From Drosophila persimilis (taxonomy: Eukaryota; Arthropoda; Insecta; Diptera; Drosophilidae), in contig NW_020825359.1 of NCBI RefSeq assembly GCF_003286085.1, forward strand, positions 99,501 to 163,500: 64,000 bases of DNA. The letters are read 5' to 3'. This document shows positions 37,689 to 50,700 of the stretch, in pieces. The position numbers were made by a program, and so were the translations under genes. The notes beneath the pieces are model-generated. The model saw only the letters and a list, made by a program, of their open reading frames with translations. It did not search any database and had not been told where the DNA came from. Every line of letters starts with the position of its first letter. Within the stretch, counting starts at the first letter, position 1.

Positions 37689-40594
37689 GGCTTGTTAATT
37701 TGTGCACATAAATTGGCTGACAGCCAAGTTCTAAGCCAAGTTCCCCATTCTCCTGCCCAAGGCTCGTACGAGTATCACTTTTGAAAGTTTCGACTGAAAG
37801 CCAGCTGCCCCTTTTCGGGGTTTCTTGTTCGAGTCCTCAGTCCTCGGACGTCAGTCGCCAGTTTTTTAGTTTTCAGTTTCAGCTGCCAAGTATTTCAGTG
37901 GATCGGTAAGTCCTGCAAAAGCAGATGTTTCCATTTGCAGAAAGTGGGGATTAGTCAGTGAGTGCTCGTAGAAAGACGATTCGTTGGGATTGGTCTAAAG
38001 GGGGATCAAGGGGGCTTTTGTTTAGAAGGTCCCCAAGTCGAGGGTAGAATCAATTATCTTTTGTTGGCCCCCCCAAACCGCCGCTTGGCCTCCGCCTGCT
38101 CGGCTTCGGAATTGGCGGATTGGCCAACCGATCTATGCAGATCATTGCGGATTTTTGGCTGTTGGGCAATGCTTTGGGCGACCTTCCTCTAACTGGGCAG
38201 GGCCACGCCCCCACTGCGCCCATAATGAGCTGTTGTGGTCGTTGCAGCAGCATGAAGCATGGAAAATTGCAAATTATGAGCTCAAGCCCCTCTGGGGGAG
38301 GGGCGGGGGGGGATGCAGGGGGCACACTATCCAGCGACAAGTGCAGCAGCTGCTAATTGAATTAGCTAATCAAAACTGCTAGTGGAATGTAACTGCTACA
38401 ACAACAAACTTATTAAATCCTTAATATTCTAAGATCTTAAAACAAAGCATTTCTCACCTTGAAGGCGGCTCGTGGGGCGGTTCAGGGGAAAAGGGGTGCT
38501 GGGGGAGAAGCACACCCTAAGCGGATTTTTTTGCCAGTGCGTGCTACTCTTTTGTTTAATGATAAGCTCCCCAGATCGGCTCCCCATCCCCCCATCTCCA
38601 GGCCCAACTCCAGCTCTTCTTGGCTTGGCTTGGCTTGGCTTGGCTTGGCTTCTGTGGCTTTTGGCGCGAAATTCTCCTGACCGCCGCGAGTGCCACATAA
38701 ACAATGATTTTCGAAAGGGAAGGCATGGGGGACAGGGGCATCCAGAGGAGAAACTGGCCCCCAAAACAAAAGCCGCGCCAATGCAGCTAATGGCCCATGA
38801 AAAAAACAACAACAACAACAACTATAAAATCCCAATAAGAAGATAAAGCAGAAGAAGATGGGAATGGGAATGGGGATGGAGATGGAGATGGAGAAGCATA
38901 AAATGAAAACGAAGCAGCAGCACCTTCAGCCTCCAGGTCTCCAGTGGGCCCCCATCACGAGCATTGTGGCAGCAGAAGAACCCAACGAGAGATGAAAAAA
39001 AAAAACATCATGATCTGCCCCCGCTCTACCTGTCGCCCCCCACCCCCACCCCTCCTCCTACATTGGCAACCTCAATAACAATATTTTGTTGTTGTTTTCG
39101 CGTTTCTCTTGATTTTCTACCTTTTTGGCTGCTGTTGCACGCTGAGTTTGGAACAGCGACAACATGGAGCAAAACTCGTTAAGTCTGTAAACGTGTTTTT
39201 TCGTTCGCTTTTGTGCCTTTTTTCTCATTTACGTGCGGAGTACAGCGAGTATCGCTGTTTCTTCGTTTTCTATGCTGATCTTAACGGCCGCCATTTTGTA
39301 TGAAGCGTCTGTCTGGGCAAGCAGTGCTGTGCTGGGAGATTTCTGGTTTCTTTTTTTTTTTGTCGTTTTTGCCTAAGTTTGACTCAAGCTGGAACCCCGA
39401 AGCTCCAGCTTCGAAACTTGGCTTGCAAGAGAGCGCGTGAAACATGTTCGAGAGAGCAAAATTCCCTTTGTGGGAGCTTGGATCAAAAGAGAGCGCGAGA
39501 GATGCATATGTATGTATGTATGTTTGAGAGAGTAAAATTCCCTCCTGGATTTTTTTAGGTAATTTTCTTGGACACTAGAATGGAAAGAATTTCTGGCTTC
39601 AAAAAATACTGATCTGGACATCATGGAAGGTATTCACCAAAATTTCCATCGAAATAATTATAGTTTAAATAAAGAAAATCGAAAAGTGCCTCGTCTTAAA
39701 TCGCAGCACCCGAAAGTAGGCAACACTTTTGGGACTCACTTCGAGCACGCTCGAAATGTCCCAGTCGAGAGGCAGATAGAGGGAATTTCCCCTTTGAGCT
39801 GCCGTTGGCACTTGCGCCACTGCGAGGGGAATTTATGCTCGAAATGTCCCAGTCGCAGTCGAGAGCGTGAAAGAGGGAATTACCCATTACGAGCCGCCGT
39901 TTGAGCAGGCCAGCCACTTCGAGGGGAAATTGTGGTCGCTGCTGGCGTTATTACCGCTCAGTCGACGCCGTTGCGCAGTCGCCGTTTGCCGTTGCCATCG
40001 CAGCTCCACAAATAAAAAGAAACAATAATTTTTTTTTTTTTGCTCTGAACTGTGTATAAAACTATTAGAAACAAAAGCCAGAATCAAACAAAATACTCCG
40101 AGAGCCAGTGCTTTTTTTATACGTGTCTGTACAATTGTGTGGGTTTTCCACGTAAACGTGACATTAAAATCAAGAAAACACCGAAAAACTCCGAAGCTTT
40201 TCCCCCAAGCTGGGCGAAACCATCAACACCTTCAACGCACTTCAACACGAAGCCAAGAAGAAACAACAACAACAAAAAGTTTAGTTAAGTGAACGCAAAC
40301 AGGTGCAAAACGAAGTAAAAGAAGAAGAACAAGAAGTGGAGGAAAAAATAGAAGCAGCGGCAAAAAGTGGTAGCAAAGGGTTTGTACTTCCCTTTCGGGC
40401 TTCTTCTTGCGGAAGTTGCAACAACAATAACAACAACAACAACAACCATGTGCTGAAACACACACACACACACACACACACACGGGGAATACCCTCTTCG
40501 TTCTGTGTCGGTTTCGTGTCCGTTGCGAAACGCTTTCAATATGGATACGGTGGCCATTAAGACAGCACTGCCGCATGCCCCATTGGCTGCCCAA

Positions 40595-40626
<32 letters not shown>

Positions 40627-43600
40627 ACAACAACAACAACCAATGATTGCCCAAACAGCAACATTGAATGCCAAAAACAATATCGGGGCATTTTTTCAGA
40701 CCTGCAAGGTAAGATCTCGATCTCGATCCAGAACCACGAACCACGAACCGATTTCATCAAAGGTCAGCCGGGTTCAAGCTCTGCAACTACATGGCCATAA
40801 AAGCATTTTCTCGAATCTCTTGAACTGTCAACTGCCGCAACGACAACCTTTGCCCACACACTCTCCCTCTCCCTCTCCATCTCCCTCTCTCTCCCTGTCT
40901 CTGTCTCTTTCTCTGTCTCTGTTCTGCCCCTTGTGCTCATTCTCTTGCTGGGAAATGGAGAAATTAAAACGCGACTGCAGTTGACAATAAAAAGCCACAA
41001 AATTGAAATAATTTCTGTTGTAGGCGCACTTTTAATTGTCTCTCTCTCTCTCTCTGCCCCCTCCGAACGGACTCGGTCAAGCGGCGTGCAACGGGGCAAG
41101 GGGCATGCGTGGGCCAGAAACAGCAAGGGAAGATCACACACTGATCAGTGATCAGCAGACATAGATATTCCATAGAAAGGGAAATTCTTTCGAAGAACTG
41201 TACCTGCACGTATGGTGATTAAAAGAATCAGAGAAGATTTTCCCAGAACACATATACCCAATAAAAGGGCTCAGGAAGGGCATTAAGGAAAAGGGATGGT
41301 GGAAGGGTTACGTTGAGGAGATCATAAAAGACTTTCAGCTCTTGGATTCAGCTGGAAGCGAGCACAGATGATCGCCGATCATAGCCCATGGCTAAGGGTA
41401 CAGGTACAGTCATCAAATTGATCCTAGAGGGATTGGAGAATCAAGACTTCACAAAGATGATTCCTCTCACGATTTCCCCCACAGAAATTTACGCAATGTG
41501 GGATTGGTAGATCATGTGCTGATCGTTGATCGTTGATCGATGATCGATGATCGATGGGGAGGAACAAAAGTCATACGTATATGTAATTAGCATCCAAATG
41601 AAGCGATCACATGCTCCTCCAGGGATCTCCATGAGAAAATCAAGTGATGTGCAGAAAATGCCACAGAAAAAGTGTAAATGTGTCAAATGATGATGATAAT
41701 AGCGATAGTGAAGCTGGGGCCGAGGCCGAGGCTGGGGCTGATCATGTAACTGAAGACCTTACCCAACCGTGGATTGTCATGGCTCGACTCCCCCTCAGCA
41801 CCACCCCCGCCACAAAAGCCGAAAAAAAAAGACACAGAAAGAAAAACATGGAGTGAAAAGTGAACCACTTTAGGGGGCGACCAGCCAGCCTCGTTTACGG
41901 GTCTTACATAAGGTACTCGCACTAGTAGTTGTGTTTATAACGATGACTGTGACTATAGCTGGGAGTGGGACCTGCCATGTATCCCGTATCACTCAGCGGG
42001 TACACCACTCGAGGCTGCCGCTGGGACACAGTGGAAGGCATCCGGAGATCCTTTGTTTCCTGTGTATCTGTGCGAGCGTGACAGCAGCGTCATGCCCAAG
42101 ATCTGAGTTCTACTATGTGCCCTATGTGCCCTATGTGGAAGGGATAGGGATCGCTGAAGCTACCTGCTCCAGTCGTAGTCGTAGATTTTCCGCTTTTCCA
42201 AGAGTACTACGCGCATGTGCGTACCGGTGTCGTGTTTGTTTATCCTGGGAAATATCTAAATGCTTGTGTTGCAACCTCACTCCACTTCTCTTTGCCTCCC
42301 TGCCCCCCTGTATCGGTATTTGTTCCCCTCTACTGCTCAACGGCTGTCACAAGTCTCGTTAAACATTTCGCTTTAATTTAATTGAATTTCCTCCATGGCT
42401 GTTTTCGGTTTAACTTAATTATGTCGGAGTCGGAGTCGGAGTCGGAGGCCCTAACGTGGCGCAATTGTTTTACGCTCCAGTAAGAGGCTCTCATGGGGGT
42501 GGGTGCTCCAGTAAAAGCCTCCCCAATGGCAGGCGGAAATGGGGACGAACCCACAAATCCACGATGATTGCAAATGCATAATTCAAAATTTCCAATGGAT
42601 TTCTAAAGAAATTCCAGCCAATAAAACTAGTATGCTAATCAATTTGAATGAGGCTGCGATTGATACACAAAGGGTGGGTAGGGGGGTAGGGGACGGTGGG
42701 GCAACAAACATGCGCAGCTGTGCCAATGGCAACAGCAACAGCAACAGCAATCGAACAAATCCCAACAAAAGCAGCAACAAGTCTACGAAGACCTCCAAAA
42801 CTATTGATACTCTCTCTCTCTTCGAACGATGGCCTCAGCTTCGATATCAACAATGTGGCCATATTTCTGTGGTCTCTGGGCTCTTCAGTTCGGAGTCGAT
42901 ATAGCCCCCGATCAAGCGAGGGTATACCCGATCCACAGCCACATCTAAAGCCAGCAGCAACAGGTTGAGCATAAATTATGATCAAAAGTTTAAATATTAT
43001 TTATTTCTGCCACTTCCACTGCCGTGTTGCTGTGGCTGTGGCTTCTTCGAAGGGAAATCTTTTGGGCATACATACATATGTATGTACCAGTATTTCTTTC
43101 GATGTGTGTAACTTTCACAAACACATTTCGGCCGCCCGTTGGTCAGTAACGTGCAACACAAGCAGGGCAAGGGCAGGGGCAGGGGCAGCGGCAGGGGTAC
43201 GGGTTTGTCGCCCAAGTCTTTTGTGTTTTCCGTGTTGTAGCTACAGTTCTTCTCCCTCTTCTGCTTCTTTTCTAAGCTGCTTATGTAACCGAAATACAAA
43301 GACTGCCAAGTCATGGCCAATCGAGGCCGGGATTCTAGGCCCACAAGGAGCTGCTATTCTGCTTTAAATGGCATCAGAAAATTAAAGTTCATATCGTAAA
43401 TTTTGGGCTAAGATGAGACTCTTAAAAATGCATATATATAAGAATAAAATATTCAAGGGAAACCAAGATATGGATAAGTTGTATCTTAGCTCCCTTCGGA
43501 TGGCGCTTTCCGTATGATCTTCGAACGATGGATATGCCTAAAGCTGACCTTAGATCCAGCACCTGCCCCTGTATTACTTCCTCCTTCTATGCCCCAGAGC

Positions 43601-44700
43601 CCACCCACAACGTCAGAGTCCAAGTCCGAGTCCGAGTCTAGCCTTTCCCCGCTCCACTTCCGCTGGAGCCCCACGTGGGCACCCACCCACATATAGCATT
43701 TCCAATTCCCGCCTAATTGGCCCACTCTATGGTCACATTATGGTCGAAATGTGTTGTGTGTGTAGGCCTTTTTCTACAAAAGAGCCAACGGGGGCGTGAA
43801 CTTCGATGTGGGCGTGGGCGTGGAGCAGTCAGCAGTTTCGGTAGCACGTGCTAAGCGACATCTTCCGATTGTCAGTGGAGAGACAGAGATGGATAGATAA
43901 ATAGCAGAGTAGGAAGAGTCCCCTTCCCCCCCGCCACTAATGACTTCCTATTTTGGTGAAATTGTCAATTGGTCATCGTCGATGTGGGGATCAATTAGCT
44001 TGTAAATGCCCAAAACGACAGGAAATCATTCCTTCATTCTCCACGCTTCGGGCATGACAAACCTCCCCGCCCCCTCCTACTCCCATTCCGTCCGGCTTCC
44101 TTTGGCTCTTTGAATGCTAATGGCCGAGAACTGTAGCACCCAAAAATGTGCGATTTTCTGTATGATCTACAATGGGATCTTCCTCTCAAATCCATTCATA
44201 TTTCTCTGATTCGAACTTTATCTCTTTCTGTGGTCTTTTTTTTTCTCAAATAATGCTTTATCTTTCACAAATCAATGAGTTTTCTATTCCATCTTGTATC
44301 GTATATACTCGTACTATACGTGCATTTTGTAGGTATTTATATACTCATCTTTGAATCATTTTCAAAGGTTTGAACAATGCCTTTCCATTGCAATCCTTGC
44401 TCTCCATTCCAGCACTGAATTTTGTATATTGTTTGAGTTTGTGGCACGAGTATGTATGTATATGGTTACACACACACACCTCTATAAGAACCACTAAATT
44501 GTTTTTTATTTTTTGGCCAAACAGCAAACAGGCTCGTGCTTAGAGCTGGAGCTGGGACTGGGTTTGGGACTTGTGGGCCAATGCAGCTGCTCGGACACTG
44601 CGGACAGTTGGGTGCCCAAATCCGTGAACCGGTTTTCGTGCTCCAAACTGCTCCAAATCTAATGGAGTTTTGGCTTAGCCATTAGACAGAGTGAAGGGAG

Positions 44701-44756
<56 letters not shown>

Positions 44757-47700
44757 CCCGCGGGGTCTGCTTTCGCCGAGCGAATGCTAATTACAGCTCT
44801 CCGGGTCTTGGGCCTCTTGCCAGTGAGAGGCAATTGATATGATTCGGCTAGATTCGGCTTTGGTGGGATCTCTAGGGCCACCCCACCCCCCCTTCGACGG
44901 CCATGATTCATCGCTTGAACTCTGACTCGACATCTTTTGGGCTTTCCTCCTGCCACGAAACGAAACCAAAAACGAACAACGAACAACGAACAGCACAAAA
45001 AACGCGCCACTGTCGAAAGGCCGCCAAAATGAAGAAAAGCCCCAAAAGAGGGAATGGAGACCCGACTGGCGGGTTTTCCTCTCCGTCTGGGCCACCCAGT
45101 CTCGATCGCAGTCTCGGCCAGAGTTAGAGCCAGCGTCAGATTCAGATTCAGATTCAGAGTCGTAGCGGGCTAAGATCGCCTCAGACAAGATCTGGGCTTT
45201 TGCAGTTTTGTAGCTGCGGCTGTGGCTGTGGCCGAATGCGAAACGGGTTTGGGTACACACACACAGCGGCAGCACTTTGTGGCGCGACTTTTGGGCAGCG
45301 CAACTCTCTTGAGTCTTTGTCCCGGCCACAAGCACACCTATGCACACACAGACAAGCTCAAGATCTTCGGCAAGATGGCGTCGGGTTAACCGGTTTGGGC
45401 CTCTCTTGTTATACACACTCAACGGAGATTTTGTAGAGATATCAGTCCTCCCCCCCCCCCCCTTCCCACACGCTGCTTGAACGCCATCTCACACGCTCTC
45501 TTTCTCTCTCTCTCTCTCTGTTTGGCTCTCTTGCAGGTCTTGTGGCACTTGGACGCCTTTCGACGCTCGTTCCGGGGCCTTAATCAGCATGTATGCGGCG
45601 GCCAAGACTGTATATTCTGCGCTCTAAAGGTAAGTTCGAAACCAGTTCGAAATTTCGCGAGTCTTGTGTACCCACTAAGCGGGTACACAAACCACACGAC
45701 CACGAGGCATTGCTAAGCATATAATTAAATAATAATAGTTCTAGTTCTGTATAAGTACGCGACGTGTGCAAAAATGAACTCTTTGTTGCTCTACTAGCCT
45801 TCTGCGGGCCGCTTTATTGATACCCGCCCGAAAGTATGCAGCATAAAATTCATGCGCGAATCTCATAAAAACAATGCCAGGGAATACGAATTCGAGATCT
45901 GCTTCAAAGAAAATTCCTGTTCGTTTGAGGCAGTAAAATACATTTCTTACAAAACTAAAAAGAGTCAAATTTTGCACACAAGTGAATACATCCACTATTC
46001 CAGAGAAATAAGACTGTAAAAATGTATCTACTGTATTTATTTTTGGATTATTGGTGCCATACCTTCTTGTGATTGGAAAATTCCCTTATGATATGTGCAT
46101 TTAAAGAATTCTCTATTTCTGGCTTAAGCAGAAACCCAAACAAATAAAGCAATTAAGCGCCTGTTCGGACCAGGCCGGGCCTGGGCCAGGGTCAGGGTCA
46201 GGTCAGTCATACAAACGTCTCTGGAAATTTTCCCACTCTGCTGTCTGCGCCCGTCTGGCTTTGGATGGATGCATTTTTAGATTTTCCACAGCAGATTTCT
46301 TTCATTTCGCCTTAATTGCCCAGCCAGTCAAAGTGAGGAGGAACATGATGTCTTGTCTCGCTTGTCCGTCTCCGTGTAGATCTCCGCTACCGGCACCGTC
46401 ACCGATCCCGTAGTCATTTATTCACACGCACCCACCGCTCCCGCTCCCGCTCTCGTCAGCTGCCAAGTGCATGATTTCCCATTTCCCAGTTTTCCAGTTA
46501 TTCAGTTTTTCAGTTTTCGTTGTTGTAGCCAGACAATTGCAGCAGTTGAGAAAGGATGTGTGTGTGGGGGTGGGGTGGACCGAATCCTTCAAGCCGAGAG
46601 TCCCTCGATCTGAAATCGTTTACCCTGAGATCTTACCTGTATAGTAGCTGAGTGTAAGGTTCACACCCCATCCACTGCACACATGTGTTCCTGTGGCCTG
46701 TCGCAGATCCCGGCCCGGATAAGTCCTGGCCGCTGACAGGGGCACAGGGTCGCAGGGTCACGCCCCGCTCAGGACCTGCAGGATCCGCTCTAGCGTGACA
46801 ACCTTTCAACGCTCCTGCCCCGCTTAATAGTGGCCTAAAGTGATTAATATGCTTCTCACCTTTTCCAGTCCGAAATGAACTGAATTATGCAAATGTCTAT
46901 TCGAAATCCTTCTGGGAGTCAATAAACTTTGACTCCCCCATCCAGCCAGCCATCAGAACTCCTGAGGCAAACTCCTACAACGAGAATTTCCATAAGGTGG
47001 AAAAACTGAACACAGAAAACGAATCGGAGTCGGAGTCAGAGTTAGAGTCACCCTCTCAATGCTTGTACAACCCAAGAAAACCAGACCAGACCCGACCAGA
47101 AGATGATCATCATCATTATCATTAGCCAGAAAGAAAGAGAGAGAGGGAGAGAGGGATAGTGGGTAGGGGTAGGGGCAGCAGAAGAGGCTGTGGAGAGGAG
47201 CATCTTCCATGGTTAGGCCGTAGGCAAGCGACAAACTCGTGACGTTCGGGAAAAACTCGGTAACCGTCAAGACAAAAGGCAACGACGTGACTGTACTTTT
47301 GAGCAACGCAAACCACAGCGTTTCACAGGGTGTTCCCAGTTCTACCGCTCTCTCTCTCACACTGTTCTCTCTGTTCTGTGTGTGTGTGTCTGCATTGATG
47401 ACGTCGTTTGTCGACGACGAAGTGGAAAGTGTTGGCCGTTGGCTCCTTCTTGGGTCTCTTCGTTGGCTTTTGTTTTTGTTTGCCTGTTTTGTTTTGACTG
47501 CTTTGAACGCTTTGTTATCCCCCCCCCTCCCCACGGCACTGCACTGCCCACGTCTCTGGTTGCCATAGCCACTTCCCCCTAACGAAACCCCCTTGTTTGC
47601 GACACAGGGTTGCCAGAGAAGCCGCTGAGAAGTGGTTGGGTCTTGGGAGGAGCGAAGACTTTTGTCTTTTCGCATTAATTATGCTTGGTGCTTGGTTGTG

Positions 47701-50700
47701 GGTTCCCGGTTCCCGGTTCCCGGTTCTCGTTCCTCGTTTCTTCGGGAGATGGTCGGCTCTTTGGCTCCGCCACTTGTCGGTGCTCGGTTGAGTGGAGTCG
47801 CTCTTGGGCTAAATTTAATTTCCTTCCACCTCTGGCACCCACCGGCAGTAGCCCGCGGGAAAGACGGTAAGACTATTTAATTATGAAAATCGTCGGAGGG
47901 CGAGTGGTAGCGGTAGTGGGAGTTTGACTAAGAAAACTAGAAGACATTGGCCCCTTTTGGTGGGAAACTCCCACGATTGCGATCACTTTGACCGTTCCGT
48001 TTCCCCCCGTTGATTGTTTCACTTTATATGCTTCACTTCAGCGTGGGTCTGGGGTACAGGGAAAGGTTCTCGACTTCTGGCCATGCTTCAATGCACAATT
48101 CCCATTAAGAAACCCGCCAACCGGCATCGACTCCTGATGGAAAAAATCACTCTTCCTCTGAACCAGGACGGTGACAAGGACAAACTCATTATTGCAGGTC
48201 CTCTTCTCGGGAAAGCAGTCTCTCCAGACCAGAGATCAATCTCAACAATCATGATGAGGCAGATACACATAGACACAGAGATACATAGATACATAGATAC
48301 ATAGATGATCGTGTGCCACATTGATAAGCCCTACAAATGGAGCACTCTCCAGCCCCAGAACCCAGCCCCGGCTCCAGCTCTTATCGCCACTCTAAGCTTT
48401 GTTTGCTCTATCCACTCCAGATTTGTTTTCTGTGGGTTCTCTTTAATCTCGAACGTATCTATAGTAAGTGCAAACAAAGGTTTTTTTTTGTCGAGTGCAG
48501 CCTTTGATGCATTTCGCTGGCTCTTCTTGCTTTCGGTTTTTCGGGTTTTCGGGTTTGTTGTTTGCTCTGCTCAAGAGGGCATAAAAATGAAATTAACATG
48601 AACAAAGGTGGGCTAAGGGAGGCCAGGGCCAGGGCCAGCCAGGTAAATGGGATGGGCACGGCATTGCAGGGCGAAGAATCGTATTGCACGAGCATGGTAG
48701 ATCAAGTGCTAATGGAGCCCCAGAGCCACTAGCCATCTGTAGGCACAACTCCAGTGTGGAATGAATCACTGTCACTCTTCCCCAAGATCAGATATTCGAC
48801 TGATGTTGTACGAGTACCCGTATGAATATCTCGCTTTAGCGACAAGCTTCAATTTTATTAAATTTAATTTTGCTTTTTGTTGTTTTTGTCGAATTTATGC
48901 ACTCGACGTGCTGTCTGAAGGTTGCTTTTGTGGGCAAACAAAAGACCATCTTTTATTTATTTGACTCTGAAGAGAAATGCAATCAAGAGTCTTTAATCAT
49001 AGAAGTCATCAATTATTGAATAGTTTCCTTGGCTCTTTCGCGACAACTGATCAGATCAATCCATCAAACTTCTTTGTCTTTTGTTTCGGTTATCGAATTT
49101 TGAGCCAAAACTTGGGTCGAGATGGACATAGTTAAGAGCTGGTTAAGCAGTCTGAAAATTCTTTTAAAAGTTGAACTTTGGAGCACTGGTATACCCCTTC
49201 CCTGGTATACTTTTTACTTGTGCAAATAGCATGCGATTCCTGCGCTTCTCTGCCTTTGTCGCAGTGCCACCGCCACTGTCTCTTCCCCACCCCCACTGGC
49301 AGACGCCACTGTGGCTTGCGCTGTCCAATCAATCAATTTCCCCTTAACACCGATGCAGGCACAGCATGAGTCATGACCCAAGCCCGAGCCCGAGCCCGAG
49401 CCCGCACCCGAACCCGACACCAACTCCAACGAAAGCTATCGCCGTGGCTCTCCTTCAGCTTTGAGCTTCATGAAAATACAAGCTTTCAAGCAACAAGAGC
49501 GTTGCCTTAGAGCTTTTCTGCTGATCGGTGCACGAATGATGATTAAAGTTTGGCTATTTCACAAATACATACGCTTGTAGGGGGAGGGGGTCGCGTGTGC
49601 CTCCTTCCATGGGTAGCGAACGTCTCATGAAGATCATGATACCTTGTGCAAGAGCGAGAGTAGAGTGCATCTTCCCTGCACAACAGATATGTATGTCTCT
49701 CTGTAGAAGTGGGAGAGGATAAGCCACAGTGACACGATAACGGATAACGTGCATCGGAACGTGGCTCCCCCCGCGCACCTTTCCATGCCCTCTCTACACC
49801 CGCTTTGATCTGAAAGATATAAAATGAAATTTGGTTCCCTCGTGTTTTTCCCTCTCTTTTTTTTTTTGCCTTTTATGATCGGTTTCGTTTTTGATGCTGG
49901 CTTTTGTTTGTTTTGTGGGTGAACCTTGGTATTGGTCGAATCGGTTTATTTTACTTGGGGGTTTCTTGGAAACTCAGCGTGTTGCTGGGGCGGCGATATT
50001 TAGTGCGTCACTGGCCTGCGATGCGGTAATAGTCGCGCGCGTTTCCGCTTACAGCTCTGAGTCACAGTTGGAGTCGGAGTCGGAGTCTGATCTGCCAAAC
50101 CATGGCCACAGACGACTCCAAACGAGTTCTACATCGACTATTATCTAAGTCTTGAGATGATTGGGAGATTTCTGCTCGACGATCCTGATGCCACTTGAGC
50201 GGCTGCTCGTTCGTCGTCTTCTTCTACGTCTTCTGGCTGCATTTGTCATTTGAATTGAGGCAAATCTGGGCAGCCAGCCACAGGGTGACTCCTGTCACAC
50301 ACACAGAGAGAGCGTGGCTGAGAGAGTCGAAGCGGAGAGAGAGCCTACTTGTCGTTTACCTGCTCACCCAAGCCATTTACCTGTTTGCCCTACTACTCGT
50401 ACAAGACAAACTCCCCCCTGTTTCGGGGTTCTTGTTCGTCTCGCCTCGCCACCAAACCGGTCTTGTCCCCGTCTCTTTCCCTCTCTCTCTCTCGCTCAGC
50501 CCAAACGTCTTTTGTTTGCCGATGCGCTCCGCGCTCTTTCGTTGGGTCCAAAGCCGTGCGGCCCAAACAAGTTTCAGTCGCGAGACAGTGCGGACGTGTT
50601 CGATCCAACCATCCAGAAACAGCAGAAACCATAACCGAGAATCCAAAAATTGCGCGCGCGGCAAAAACGCTGATTTCAATCATATCTTGTTTTTTTTTGT

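Noticed and set aside
39623..39904. 93-codon plus frame upstream of the 40541 exon
   Set aside because: It runs through the 88 bp tandem duplication, so the peptide repeats itself imperfectly. The region is better explained as a regulatory duplication.
42466..42473. GTTTTACG, matching the roX box consensus
   Set aside because: A single 8-base match in an intron with no second copy or stem-forming partner nearby; expected by chance in 64 kb.
48083..48304. 73-codon plus frame in an ec intron
   Set aside because: The frame ends inside an ACATAGAT simple repeat and has no splice or poly(A) support.
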